Source: Lacinutrix sp. (GTDB taxonomy: Bacteria; Bacteroidota; Bacteroidia; Flavobacteriales; Flavobacteriaceae). From it: a stretch of 64,000 nt of DNA. The stretch spans positions 62,001 to 126,000 of the forward strand of contig NZ_JAQWGS010000024.1 in the NCBI RefSeq assembly GCF_029238095.1, written 5' to 3'. Numbering within the stretch: position 1 is the stretch's first letter; the number at the start of each line of letters is the position of its first letter. Under the pieces are notes generated by a model. That model saw only the letters and a program-made list of their open reading frames with translations. It was not told the origin of the DNA and searched no databases. Positions 34,810-45,710 of this stretch are shown piece by piece. The position numbers and the translations under genes were made by a program.

Positions 34810-35610
34810 ATGTCTAAAGTTATACTAATTACAGGAGGATCATCAGGAATAGGAAAATCTATAGGTATCTTTTTAAAACAACATGGTTTTATAGTCTATG
34901 GTACAAGCCGAAGTCCTCAAAACTATACTAATCATCCTTTTAAAATTTTAGGTTTAGATGTAAAAGATGTGACTTCAATAGACAAAGCAGTTGCAGAGGT
35001 TATTACTGCTGAAGGGCAACTAGATGTACTTATAAATAATGCAGGTGTTGGTATTACTGGACCTATTGAGGAAATACCAGAAACAGAAATACTTAACAAT
35101 TTTAACACCAATCTATTTGGACCCATAAACGTTATTAAAGCTGTTTTACCTCAAATGCGTAAACAACATAGTGGTTTAATAATTAATATCACTTCTATTG
35201 CAGGATATATGGGATTGCCATATAGAGGTGTTTATAGTGCTAGTAAAGGCGCACTAGAATTGTTAACCGAAGCTTTTAGAATTGAGATTAAAGATTTTGA
35301 TATAAACATGGCTAATATTGCGCCTGGTGATTTTGCTACAAATATTGCTGCTGGTCGCTATCATGCACCTCTAAAAGAAGAGTCTCCTTATAAAAAATAT
35401 GGAAGTGTTTTAAACGATATAGACGAGCACGTTAATAAAAGTAGCGATCCTATAGCTGTTGCTAAAATGGTATTAAAAGTTATTAATACTAAAAAGCCCA
35501 AAACACATTATAAAGTTGGTGCTTTTATGCAAAAATTCTCGATTGTTTTAAGGTTTCTATTACCAGATAAGGTTTATGAGAAGATGTTAATCAATCATTA
35601 TAAGTTGTAA
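34810..35610 (+). CDS. Short-chain dehydrogenase/reductase
   Basis: A 266-residue classical SDR. The nucleotide-binding TGGSSGIGKS is at 8-17, LINNAGVG near 75, and the catalytic YSASK near 139 with the upstream serine in INITSIAGYMG. The C-terminal part (RFLLPDKVYEKMLINHY) is as in the DltE/YqjQ-like group. The substrate is unknown. It lies 70 bases after the SRP RNA terminator run and probably has its own promoter. Confidence 0.9.
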   Translation: MSKVILITGGSSGIGKSIGIFLKQHGFIVYGTSRSPQNYTNHPFKILGLDVKDVTSIDKAVAEVITAEGQLDVLINNAGVGITGPIEEIPETEILNNFNTNLFGPINVIKAVLPQMRKQHSGLIINITSIAGYMGLPYRGVYSASKGALELLTEAFRIEIKDFDINMANIAPGDFATNIAAGRYHAPLKEESPYKKYGSVLNDIDEHVNKSSDPIAVAKMVLKVINTKKPKTHYKVGAFMQKFSIVLRFLLPDKVYEKMLINHYKL

Positions 35611-35784
35611 AAACAAGCCCCAAATTTCAAAAACTAAATTCCAAAGCAGAATTGCTATTTATTGATGTAGTTTGGAATTTATAGAAATCTAATATTTTTG
35701 TTTTGTTAATATCATTTCATATCATTTTTTAATGAAAGTAAAGAGAAGTTGTAACTTCGCAATTGTAAAACAAACACAATACTT

Positions 35785-36438
35785 ATGAAATTTTTTATAG
35801 ACACAGCTAATCTTGCTCAAATTAAAGAAGCCGAAGATTTAGGAATCTTAGATGGAGTAACTACAAATCCATCTTTAATGGCTAAAGAAGGTATAACTGG
35901 AACAGATAATATTTTAAAGCATTATGTAGCTATTTGTAATCTTGTTTCAGGAGATGTCAGTGCAGAAGTTATTGCTACAGATTTTGAGGGTATGGTTAGA
36001 GAAGGAGAGGCTCTTGCTGAACTTCACGAACAAATTGTAGTAAAATTACCTATGATTAAAGATGGTATAAAAGCTTGTAAATATTTTAGCGATAGAGGTA
36101 TAAAAACAAATGTAACCTTAGTGTTTTCTCCAGGACAAGCATTATTGGCTGCAAAAGCAGGAGCAACTTACGTGTCTCCTTTTATTGGTCGTTTAGATGA
36201 CATATCTACAGATGGTTTAAATCTTATAGCAGAAATAAGACACATATACGATAATTACGCTTTCGATACCCAAATATTAGCAGCTTCTGTGCGTCATACA
36301 ATGCATGTAATTGACTGTGCTAAATTAGGAGCAGATGTAATGACAGGTCCTTTGAGTTCTATTGAAGGTTTATTAAAACATCCACTTACAGATATAGGCT
36401 TAGCAAAGTTTTTAGAAGATTATAAAAAAGGAAACTAA
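35785..36438 (+). CDS. Fructose-6-phosphate aldolase / small transaldolase
   Basis: A 217-residue class I aldolase of the short transaldolase (TalC/FSA) family. [16 protein letters not shown] at the start, [14 protein letters not shown] near 23-36, and the Schiff-base lysine K87 in QIVVKLPM are all intact, followed by [31 protein letters not shown]. In Bacteroidota this family often serves as the transaldolase of the pentose phosphate pathway; sequence alone does not separate transaldolase from F6P aldolase activity. A TAACTTCG sequence at 35752-35759 is one mismatch from the -7 consensus. A strong terminator follows. Confidence 0.92.
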   Translation: MKFFIDTANLAQIKEAEDLGILDGVTTNPSLMAKEGITGTDNILKHYVAICNLVSGDVSAEVIATDFEGMVREGEALAELHEQIVVKLPMIKDGIKACKYFSDRGIKTNVTLVFSPGQALLAAKAGATYVSPFIGRLDDISTDGLNLIAEIRHIYDNYAFDTQILAASVRHTMHVIDCAKLGADVMTGPLSSIEGLLKHPLTDIGLAKFLEDYKKGN

Positions 36439-36462
36439 AGACTTTAAGCTAGTGTAGAAGTA

Positions 36463-36501
36463 AAAAAAACGCCTGAAAATTAAATTTTCAGGCGTTTTTT
36501 T
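36463..36501 (+). terminator. Bidirectional rho-independent terminator, 18-bp perfect stem
   Basis: The arms 36463-36480 and 36484-36501 pair perfectly around a taa loop (core acgcctgaaaat / attttcaggcgt) with A- and T-runs at the ends. It is shared by the aldolase gene and the convergent lipoprotein gene ending at 36516. Confidence 0.95.
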
Positions 36502-36515
36502 TAAAATATTTTAAA

Positions 36516-37943
36516 TTATTGGTTAAGTAAACCTAGTAACTCTTGTTCAAAGGTTATGTTGAACATGTTTGCTTTTGCATTTACTATTTCTCCTTTTTTG
36601 TTAAGTATAAACACTTTTAAAATAGGTTTTACAGATAGTGTCTCTCTGGATTGTTTTGGTGTTTTAAAACGGTATTCGTTTTCTATTCTAACATCATAAT
36701 GTTTCAAAATATTAACTTGTTCTTCGTAAGAAATAGAGTCAACATTTATAGCTACAATATGAAATTCAGGATATTTTACATTAAGCTCCTTAGTTCGTTT
36801 ATGAGAAGATATTAATTGGTTCTTATTGTTTTTGGTCCAAAAATAAATTATCGTAGGTTTTTTAATTAGCTCATAAATGCTAATTTCTTTTTCATTCTTA
36901 TTGAGTAATTTTACGTTAGGAATTTTATTTCCTGGCTTTAACATTTTGTAAGAAATAACAAAATTTGTTGCTATTTCTTTATCCTTAGTATTTGTGCTTT
37001 TAGATTTAAAAGACTGCAGCATCTCGTCATAATCCTCTGTGTTTTTTGAGATGTTTACAAATTGACCCAAAACATATTTTAATAAGTCATTTTTAATTTC
37101 CTCATTAGTAACCGTTTCATCAATAAGTTTAAGTTTGTCTAGGTTGTAATGTAAATCTAACCTGTCATAAACACTATCTTTAGAATGCTTGAAATGATTT
37201 TGTAATGCAAGATTATTAAAATGAAATCTTAAAAATGAAAGATATGGACTATATTCTTTTAAGGCTTCATTGTTGTAGTCTATACTCTCTCGATAGCTGT
37301 AAAAGTCTTCCGGAAGACTGTTAAATGCATCTAATTCTGATATTTTATAGTTAGCTAATGGATACAATTCTTTATGTGCATAGTATTCGTAATTAATACT
37401 AGCTTCAGCGATTTCATCGAATAAAGCAGAAGTCTCATTTTTTAATCTAAAACGTTTTAACTTTTCAAGCTTTAGATCTCTAGATATCTTATAAATACTA
37501 TCAAACTCTTCTGCTGTTTTTTGCCCTAATCCTAGAATTTTGTCATCTTCTAGCTCATTTAGCAAATACATTTCCATTAAAAAATTATTTTCTTTTGCAC
37601 CTTTGCCTGTAAAGACTAAAGACTCATCAAAGTCTAATGTATTTAGACGAAGCATCAAGCTATCATTATGTTCAATTAAAAAATTTTGATATTCTCTACC
37701 ATCAAAAAACCCATATAGTCCAGGCACAAAATCTGTAAACTTGTAAGAAAATCTATTGTTGTTATTAAGGTAGATGGTATCTATTGTAGCGCCAGATTTT
37801 ATAATATAAATAGCGTTACTGTTTGGGTTTATAATTTCTCCTCCAAAGTATGCTTGGTTAGATGCAATATCTGCTTGGTCTTTTTTACAAGACGTAAAGA
37901 AACTTGTTAATATTATTAAAGAAAATAAAAAATTAAACTTCAT
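36516..37943 (-). CDS. Lipoprotein with thioredoxin-like fold lacking the CxxC active site
   Basis: A 475-residue lipoprotein (lipobox TSFFTSC, cysteine 19). The N-terminal 100 residues resemble the DUF4369-type beta domain found before TlpA-like proteins (YFGGEIINPNSNAIYI). A long helical middle follows. The last 130 residues have a TlpA/AhpC-like fold: LKPGNKIPNVKLLNKNEKEISI, then KKPTIIYFWTKNNKNQ, then PILKVFILNKKGEIVNAKA with the cis-proline region. Where redox-active relatives have WCxxC, this protein has WTKNN, so no disulfide chemistry is expected. It may act as a binding or scaffold protein. Confidence 0.8.
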   Translation of the reverse strand: MKFNFLFSLIILTSFFTSCKKDQADIASNQAYFGGEIINPNSNAIYIIKSGATIDTIYLNNNNRFSYKFTDFVPGLYGFFDGREYQNFLIEHNDSLMLRLNTLDFDESLVFTGKGAKENNFLMEMYLLNELEDDKILGLGQKTAEEFDSIYKISRDLKLEKLKRFRLKNETSALFDEIAEASINYEYYAHKELYPLANYKISELDAFNSLPEDFYSYRESIDYNNEALKEYSPYLSFLRFHFNNLALQNHFKHSKDSVYDRLDLHYNLDKLKLIDETVTNEEIKNDLLKYVLGQFVNISKNTEDYDEMLQSFKSKSTNTKDKEIATNFVISYKMLKPGNKIPNVKLLNKNEKEISIYELIKKPTIIYFWTKNNKNQLISSHKRTKELNVKYPEFHIVAINVDSISYEEQVNILKHYDVRIENEYRFKTPKQSRETLSVKPILKVFILNKKGEIVNAKANMFNITFEQELLGLLNQ

Positions 37944-38107
37944 AGTAAAAAATGCATCAATTTAATAAACAAATTTATGTTTTGTAAATGAACAGTGGTG
38001 TTAATGCGTTGTTAAATTGAAAATAAAAAAGTTAGTTATATAGTTTTAAGACTATTGGTAAACTTTATATAAGAGTGGTTTTGTTTTTTCAAACCGAAGA
38101 TATTATT

Positions 38108-38115
38108 TACTTTTG
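38108..38115 (+). promoter_or_regulatory. -7 promoter motif TACTTTTG with long leader before the ABC-F gene
   Basis: TACTTTTG matches TAnnTTTG and a TTG lies at 38081-38083, 24 bases upstream (wider than ideal). It would give a leader of about 100 bases before ATG 38226. Long leaders are common for ABC-F genes, but I see no leader peptide or attenuator that I can defend. Confidence 0.4.
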
Positions 38116-38210
38116 CAAAACTTAAACGCGCTTTTATGTCGAGGAATAGCAGTGCTAAGTTTCAAGTTTAAAAAACTTTATAGTAAAAGAGTAAAAACCA
38201 TCTGAGATAA

Positions 38211-39845
<1,635 letters not shown>

Positions 39846-39865
39846 TAGGCAGATAACACTATAAA

Positions 39866-39900
39866 AAAACGCTCAAAAATCTCAGCTTTTTGAGCGTTTT
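39866..39900 (+). terminator. Rho-independent terminator
   Basis: A 14-bp stem (aaaacgctcaaaaa / tttttgagcgtttt) with a 7-base loop, 20 bases after the ABC-F stop codon; it can also serve the convergent DUF2007 gene. Confidence 0.92.
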
Positions 39901-39954
39901 AATTATTATTTACTTGAGTAAGTGACTGCCAACTGAAGACTACTTTACTGCTTA

Positions 39955-40194
39955 CTAACCAGCTTCCATTTCACTTCTTACAGTTTCAACAATCCTAACA
40001 GCAACAGCTGTTTCGCTTTCATGGACGAAAACTTCTGGTTGCCCAATTAATGTTGCTCCAAATCCAGCTAACCTGCCAGATTCCGTTTCATCTTTAATTA
40101 TTGGGTTTATACCTTCAGCTTCCAAACGTTGTTTGATTATTTGAACTATTATAGTTCCACCTGTATAAATTTTTATGTATTCAGAATCTGTCAT
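39955..40194 (-). CDS. DUF2007 family small protein
   Basis: A 79-residue soluble protein of the DUF2007 family (putative signal-transducing, PII-like fold): YIKIYTGGTIIVQIIKQRLEAEGINPIIKDE at the start and QPEVFVHESETAVAVRIVE near the end. The function is not established. It is the last of a leftward set with a 63-residue membrane protein and pheT; the gap to the former is 98 bases. Confidence 0.85.
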   Translation of the reverse strand: MTDSEYIKIYTGGTIIVQIIKQRLEAEGINPIIKDETESGRLAGFGATLIGQPEVFVHESETAVAVRIVETVRSEMEAG

Positions 40195-40292
40195 AGCTTT
40201 GTGTATTAAAGGTTATACTTAAATATACGAAATAAATAGCATAACATAACAAATACAGGCTACTATAGTTTATGTTTTGTAAGAATTAAAAA

Positions 40293-40484
40293 TTACTCTG
40301 CACTAAAGTAATTATAAAGTCTATACGCTCCATAACCAACCATAGCAATAGCAAGTACAAGTCTCATAGTTGAAACTGTTTCGTCTTCGAAAAAGTGTCT
40401 GTAAACAATATAACTTCCTAGTCCAGAAAATATCATTCCTGAGACTAAAATAAAAATACTTTTTTTAGGTGTTTGATTTTCCAT
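40293..40484 (-). CDS. Small two-span membrane protein
   Basis: A 63-residue protein with two predicted membrane helices: IFILVSGMIFSGLGSYIVYRHF and MRLVLAIAMVGYGAYRLYNYF. It begins 11 bases after the pheT stop codon on the same strand, so it is likely co-transcribed with pheT. Such short proteins are common behind pheT in relatives as far as I recall, but no function is known. Confidence 0.75.
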   Translation of the reverse strand: MENQTPKKSIFILVSGMIFSGLGSYIVYRHFFEDETVSTMRLVLAIAMVGYGAYRLYNYFSAE

Positions 40485-40495
40485 GGTTCTCTTTT

Positions 40496-42922
40496 TTATC
40501 TTAATTCTGCTCCTAATTTACTTTCAAAATTATGTTGAAGCTTATTCATTATCTTGTCTACTATTTTGTCTGTTAGTGTTTTGTGCTCATCTTGAAACAT
40601 AAAACTAACAGCATAACTCTTTTTGCCATTTGGTAAGTTTTTACCTTGGTAGACATCAAATAAACTCACGTTTTTAAGCAGTTGTTTTTCTGTTTGTTTT
40701 GCAATTGTGCTAATGTCTTCAAACTTAACTTTTTCATCTAATAACAAGGCGAAATCACGTCTAACTTCAGGGTATTTAGGAATTGCTGTAAACTTAATGT
40801 TATTGCGCTTTGCAACTTCAATAATATTATCCCAATTAAAATCTGCATATAAAACCACTTGGTTAATACCAAAATGCTTAGTAATTTTTGTTTTTACTAT
40901 TCCAAAATCTACTAAAACTGTTTTACCTTGTCTGTATTGCATACCTTCAGAGAATACATCGTTTTTTGTAGCTGTGGATTTAAAACGCGAAACACCTAAG
41001 CGTTCTAAGGCAGCTTCAATAGTGCCTTTTAGATAAAAGAAATCACCTTTTTCTTGAACAGCTGTCCAGCTTTCTTGTGTTTTATTTCCAGTTACAAATA
41101 AGGTAAGGTGTTTATATTCTTCTCTTTCGCTGTTGTAATCGTGATAGGTTTTTCCAAATTCAAAAAACTTTAAATCATTTCGTCTTCTATTAATATTATA
41201 AGACACAGCTTCTAAGCCAGAAAATAATAACGATTGTCTCATTACAGATAAATCGTTACTTAAAGGATTTAACATGGTAATGTTATGTTCTTCCTTTAAT
41301 TGTTCGCTTAGTGAAATATAATTTGGATTGGTTAATGAATTAGCCATAATCTCGTAGAATCCTCGAGAGGCTAATTGGTTACCAACTACATTTTGTAATT
41401 TGTGGTCATCAAATTTTGAAGCATTAGAAATAGAGGCATTAAGCTTTGTTGTGGTTTTTATATTATTGTAACCATATACACGAAGTATTTCTTCTATTAC
41501 ATCGGCTTCACGTTGTACATCGTTTCTGTAAGCAGGAATGGTTAAACCTAAACCAGTTTCTGTAACGTTTTTAACTTTGATTTCTAATGAAGATAAAATA
41601 TCTTTTATGGTTTCCTTTGGGATTTCTTGACCAATTAGTTTTGTTACTTTATCGAAAGTAATATGAACTTGAAAATCTTCAATTTTTGTAGGATAAGCAT
41701 CAGAAACATCACTTGTAATTTCTCCTCCTGCAACTTCTTTGATTAAAAGCGCAGCACGTTTTAAGGCATACTCAGTGATATTTGGGTCAATACCACGTTC
41801 AAATCTAAATGAAGCATCTGTGTTTAACGCATGACGTTTAGCTGTTTTTCTAACACTAACAGGATTAAAGTAAGCACTTTCTAAAAATATGTTTGTGGTG
41901 TTTTCTGAAACTCCAGAGTCTAATCCGCCAAAAACACCAGCGATACAGAGTGGTTTTTTTGTGTCACAAATCATTAAATCGTCTTCATGTAATTCACGTT
42001 CAACACCATCTAAAGTTGTAAACTTTGTACCTTTTGCAACTGTTTTAACTTCAATTTTATTACCTGTAATCTTATTAGCATCAAAGGCGTGTAATGGTTG
42101 TCCTAATTCGTGCAATACGTAGTTAGTTGCATCTACAATATTGTTTATTGGTGTTAAACCAATAGCTTTTAACCTATGCTGCATCCAAGCTGGAGATTCT
42201 GCAACCTTAACGCCAGATATGGTTACACCACAATAACGAGGTGCTAATTCTTTATCTATTACTTCAACATCAACCTTAAGCGAACGACTATCTACATGAA
42301 AGGCGCTAACAGAAGGTGTAATTAACTCTATATTAATATCCTTATGTTGTAAACCAGCTTTTAAATCTCGAGCAGTCCCAAAATGACTCATAGCATCTGC
42401 TCTGTTTGGAGTGAGGCCAATTTCGAAAACTTGATCGTTTTCAATGTTAAAAAGGTCTGCACAAGCGCTTCCAACAACAGTGTCTTCTGGTAAAACCATA
42501 ATGCCATCGTGAGATTTACCAAGACCTAATTCGTCTTCGGCACAAATCATTCCAAAGCTTTCTTCACCTCGTATTTTACCTTTTTTAATGGTCCAAGCTT
42601 CGCCTTCTTCAGTATATAAAGTGGTTCCAATAGTGGCAACAGGTACTTTTTGACCAACAGCTACATTTGGTGCGCCACAAACTATTTGTACAGGTATATT
42701 AGCACCAATATTTACAGTTGTAACTTTTAATTTATCTGCGTTACTATGTTGTTCGCAAGTTAAAACCTCGCCAACAACAACGCCTTGTAATCCGCCTTTT
42801 ATGCTTTGGTATGTTTCTAAACCTTCTACTTCAAGACCTAAATCTGTAAGCAATTCGCTAGTTTGTTCTGGTGTCCAATCAGTTTTTATAAACTGTTTTA
42901 TCCAGTTGTAAGAAATCTTCAT
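40496..42922 (-). CDS. pheT: Phenylalanine--tRNA ligase beta subunit
   Basis: An 808-residue subunit of the alpha2-beta2 enzyme that charges tRNA-Phe. Domain order: B1 start MKISYNWIKQFIKTD, an EMAP-like tRNA-binding domain (about 40-150, VGEVLTCEQHSNADKLKVTTV and GMICAEDELGLG), B3/B4 editing domain (PRYCGVTISGV, then DATNYVLHELGQPLHAFDA), B5, a catalytic-like core (RQSLLFSGLEAVSYNINRR) and the C-terminal ferredoxin-fold anticodon-binding domain (PKYPEVRRDFALLLDEKV, then FDVYQGKNLPNGKKSYAVSF). Length is standard. pheS is not adjacent, as is usual in Bacteroidota. Confidence 0.98.
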   Translation of the reverse strand: MKISYNWIKQFIKTDWTPEQTSELLTDLGLEVEGLETYQSIKGGLQGVVVGEVLTCEQHSNADKLKVTTVNIGANIPVQIVCGAPNVAVGQKVPVATIGTTLYTEEGEAWTIKKGKIRGEESFGMICAEDELGLGKSHDGIMVLPEDTVVGSACADLFNIENDQVFEIGLTPNRADAMSHFGTARDLKAGLQHKDINIELITPSVSAFHVDSRSLKVDVEVIDKELAPRYCGVTISGVKVAESPAWMQHRLKAIGLTPINNIVDATNYVLHELGQPLHAFDANKITGNKIEVKTVAKGTKFTTLDGVERELHEDDLMICDTKKPLCIAGVFGGLDSGVSENTTNIFLESAYFNPVSVRKTAKRHALNTDASFRFERGIDPNITEYALKRAALLIKEVAGGEITSDVSDAYPTKIEDFQVHITFDKVTKLIGQEIPKETIKDILSSLEIKVKNVTETGLGLTIPAYRNDVQREADVIEEILRVYGYNNIKTTTKLNASISNASKFDDHKLQNVVGNQLASRGFYEIMANSLTNPNYISLSEQLKEEHNITMLNPLSNDLSVMRQSLLFSGLEAVSYNINRRRNDLKFFEFGKTYHDYNSEREEYKHLTLFVTGNKTQESWTAVQEKGDFFYLKGTIEAALERLGVSRFKSTATKNDVFSEGMQYRQGKTVLVDFGIVKTKITKHFGINQVVLYADFNWDNIIEVAKRNNIKFTAIPKYPEVRRDFALLLDEKVKFEDISTIAKQTEKQLLKNVSLFDVYQGKNLPNGKKSYAVSFMFQDEHKTLTDKIVDKIMNKLQHNFESKLGAELR

Positions 42923-43040
42923 GTATTATACTTTAAGTGCGCAAATATAACAATAGTTATGGCTTAATTAAATTGAATATATGCTTTTTATTGTGAGGAT
43001 TATGTTGTTATTTCGACTACTAAATTAAAAAAATAGAAAA

Positions 43041-44252
43041 ATGCGTTATATTTTTATCTTATTAATATTATCAATAGTGTTTTCTTGTGAACAGAAACAG
43101 CCTCAAGAATTTCTTACTTTTGGTGACTACAGAGCAGAATTACAAGTTAGTGATACCGACCTATTGCCATTTACCTTTAAAGTAAAAGACGCTAATAGGC
43201 TTATTGTTTTTAATGCCGAAGAACAAATTGAAGTCAACGAAATAGAATACCGTAACGATTCTGTATTTATACAAATGCCAGTTTTTGAAGCGCTTTTAGC
43301 TGCAAAAATTGAAAACAAAACACTAAACGGAAATTTTATTATTGAGGGTAAAGATAGAGTAGTGCCTTTTAAAGCTGAAAAAAATAACACACGTTTTAAT
43401 GTTACTACTAATGCTAAAGCTAATATCTCTGGAAGTTGGGAAACCGTTTTTAGTCCAAATTCTGAAAACGATAAATATAATGCTAAAGGCGTTTTTAAAC
43501 AAAACGGAAACCAAGTTACAGGCACTTTTTTAACAGAAACTGGAGATTATCGTTTTCTAGAAGGTGTGGTTGATGGAGACCAATTAAAGCTTTCAACTTT
43601 TGATGGTTCTCATGCTTTTTTGTTTACAGCCAAAGTAACCGATTCTACTATTAACGGAACTTTTTATTCAGGTAACCACTGGAAAGAACCTTTCACGGCA
43701 AAACGAAATGATAATTATAATTTGCCAAGTGCAGATGCATTAACGTATTTAAAAGAAGGTTTTGATAGCTTAGACTTTACTTTTCCAGATGCAAATGGAA
43801 ATTTGCTATCTCTACAAGATGAACGTTTTAAAAACAAAGTTGTTCTCGTGCAAATTATGGGAACTTGGTGTCCTAATTGTTTAGATGAAAGCAAGTACTA
43901 TGCTGAGGTTTACAAACAATACAACGAAAAGGGTCTCGAAATTGTAGCTTTAGCTTTCGAATACGCTAAAACTAAAGAGAAAGCCTTTGCAGGTATTAAG
44001 CGCCTACAAGATAGAATAGATATAAACTATCCAATTTTATTAGCGCAAACAGGAACAACAAGTAAAACTAAAGCACAAGAAAAATTACCAATGCTAAATC
44101 ATGTGTTAAGTTACCCAACTACAGTATTTGTAGATAAAAAGGGTAAAGTACGTAAAATACACACTGGCTTTAATGGACCTGCCACAGGAGAAAAGTTTGA
44201 AGAGTTTAAAGCTGAGTTTACAGAGTTTGTTGGTGTGTTATTGGAAGAGTAA
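43041..44252 (+). CDS. TlpA-like thioredoxin-family lipoprotein with CPNC active site
   Basis: A 403-residue lipoprotein (lipobox SIVFSC, cysteine 16). Residues about 20-225 are beta-rich and include two related lipocalin-like or DUF-type halves (SGSWETVFSPNSEN, GVFKQNGNQVTGTFLTETGDYRFLEG). The C-terminal domain is a TlpA/AhpC-TSA thioredoxin fold: FTFPDANGNLLSLQDERFKNKVVLVQ, then GTWCPNCLDES with C277 and C280, then the cis-proline LSYPTTVFVDKKG. It should reduce disulfides or act in peroxide or cytochrome-related redox work in the periplasm. It is convergent with the SDR gene across only 25 bases. Confidence 0.92.
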   Translation: MRYIFILLILSIVFSCEQKQPQEFLTFGDYRAELQVSDTDLLPFTFKVKDANRLIVFNAEEQIEVNEIEYRNDSVFIQMPVFEALLAAKIENKTLNGNFIIEGKDRVVPFKAEKNNTRFNVTTNAKANISGSWETVFSPNSENDKYNAKGVFKQNGNQVTGTFLTETGDYRFLEGVVDGDQLKLSTFDGSHAFLFTAKVTDSTINGTFYSGNHWKEPFTAKRNDNYNLPSADALTYLKEGFDSLDFTFPDANGNLLSLQDERFKNKVVLVQIMGTWCPNCLDESKYYAEVYKQYNEKGLEIVALAFEYAKTKEKAFAGIKRLQDRIDINYPILLAQTGTTSKTKAQEKLPMLNHVLSYPTTVFVDKKGKVRKIHTGFNGPATGEKFEEFKAEFTEFVGVLLEE

Positions 44253-44277
44253 TAAACGGTCACAACGATGTTATTTC

Positions 44278-44967
44278 TTATTTATTAATCGCTAAAAACG
44301 ACTCTCCGTTAGATCCGTTATTTTCGATTAAACATGGAGCAAGTGCACCAGGTAAAACAGCTTCTACAGCATGTTCTGCAAATTCACCACCTAAATCTGT
44401 TCGTAACCAACCTGGATCTAAAGTGTTTATTCTCACGTTTGTATTTTTTAGCTTAATCGCAAGATCATCTGTTAGTTTTATTAAAGCCCATTTAGAAGCG
44501 CCATAAGGTGCTAACTCAGGTTCGTGTTTTATACCAGATATAACATTTATTATACGTCCAAAGTTATTTTCTAACATTAAAGGTATAAATGCGGTACATA
44601 AGCTATATACAGCAAAAACGTTAACTTTCATACTTAACATCCAGTCTTCCCAACTGTGATTAAAATAATCTGCTTTATAAGGTGTCATGAGACCAGCATT
44701 ATTATATAATATGTCAATCTCTATATTTAAATTTTTTACTTGTTTTATAATGTTTACCACATCTTCTTCAATAGATAATTCGCCATAAACACAAAAGGTT
44801 TTAATATTAAATTGTTTTAAAATATTTTGAGTGTTAATACAACTTTGTTTGGTTCTCCCATGAATAACAATGTTACATCCTAAATTAGCTAGACCAATAG
44901 CAATTTGTTGCCCAATTCCTCTGCTAGAACCAGTTATAAATGCATTTTTACCACTTATATCAATCAT
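44278..44967 (-). CDS. Short-chain dehydrogenase/reductase paired with CIA30 protein
   Basis: A 229-residue classical SDR. TGSSRGIGQQIA is near 12-23, LYNNAGLMTP near 87, and the catalytic YGASKWALIK near 150. The C-terminal segment APCLIENNGSNGESFLAINK is short. The substrate is unknown. It begins 12 bases after the CIA30-domain gene on the same strand, so the two form a likely operon. Confidence 0.9.
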   Translation of the reverse strand: MIDISGKNAFITGSSRGIGQQIAIGLANLGCNIVIHGRTKQSCINTQNILKQFNIKTFCVYGELSIEEDVVNIIKQVKNLNIEIDILYNNAGLMTPYKADYFNHSWEDWMLSMKVNVFAVYSLCTAFIPLMLENNFGRIINVISGIKHEPELAPYGASKWALIKLTDDLAIKLKNTNVRINTLDPGWLRTDLGGEFAEHAVEAVLPGALAPCLIENNGSNGESFLAINK

Positions 44968-44979
44968 ATATTAATTCTT

Positions 44980-45513
44980 TTATTTTTCTAAAGTGATACT
45001 ATCTATAAGTAGTTTAAAATCTTCTGCTTTTTTGTTTCCAATCAAAAAGGCTAATTCTTCAATAGTTGTTTTATCAAAGTTTGGGTAGTTTAAAGTTCTG
45101 CCTCTAAAAGCTGGATATAGCTCTTTTAAATTGATTGTAATGGTTTCCCATTCGCCAGAAGTTTTAAATGTAGTAATGTAAGAGTAACGCTGGTTTCTAT
45201 CTGCTTTAATTCTAAATTGGTAGTTTTTACCATCGCCTTTTAATTTAATGCATACTTTGGTATTTCTAGCAATATCTATAGTTTCTGTAATGTAGCGTAA
45301 AGAAGAAAATCCACCATTGTTTTCTAGAGATACTTTACCGCTAAAAACACCATGACCATCTTTGTTTAATTCAAAATTTCCGTTAGAGCGTCCTCCCATT
45401 ACAACGTCGTCTACAATGCGCCAATTAGAAATGTTTGCCTCTTTTGTAAAGTTAAAAATAGGAGTAGAAGTCATAGTTATAGAGAATAATAAAATGAAGG
45501 CTAATGGTTTCAT
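44980..45513 (-). CDS. CIA30 family protein
   Basis: A 177-residue protein of the CIA30 (complex I intermediate-associated protein 30) family, a galactose-binding-like jelly roll. The hallmark WRIVDDVVMGGRSNGNFELN leads, followed by FSGKVSLENNGGFSSLRY and YPAFRGRTLNYPNF. A short hydrophobic start (MKPLAFILLFSITMTST) may be a weak signal peptide. In mitochondria CIA30 assists complex I assembly; the role of bacterial members is not defined. Association with an SDR is intriguing because in some eukaryotic and plant proteins CIA30 and SDR-type domains are fused. Confidence 0.9.
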   Translation of the reverse strand: MKPLAFILLFSITMTSTPIFNFTKEANISNWRIVDDVVMGGRSNGNFELNKDGHGVFSGKVSLENNGGFSSLRYITETIDIARNTKVCIKLKGDGKNYQFRIKADRNQRYSYITTFKTSGEWETITINLKELYPAFRGRTLNYPNFDKTTIEELAFLIGNKKAEDFKLLIDSITLEK

Positions 45514-45710
45514 AGCTTGTTTTTCTTCAAATTTACAACTTAAGCTTTAGTGATTTTCAAAACAAAACGTTAAAAACAATTGTAAAAAGTATTTAGAAAA
45601 ATAGTAAATATTATTGAAGAGATTGCCATTTCGTTTTCTGTCACTTAAGGCTATGACATTTGAATTATAATAAACAGTTATTTACTTTTACTTCTAACGA
45701 TTCACTATAA

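Noticed and set aside
40293..42922. pheT small membrane protein neighbour as a toxin or leader peptide
   Set aside because: Two-span hydrophobic protein downstream of pheT with no antitoxin partner and no attenuator structure; nothing supports it.
43127..43525. 132-codon minus-strand frame opposite the TlpA-like lipoprotein gene
   Set aside because: Shadow of a well-supported gene on the opposite strand; a second overlapping shadow frame also exists there, which is typical of chance openness.
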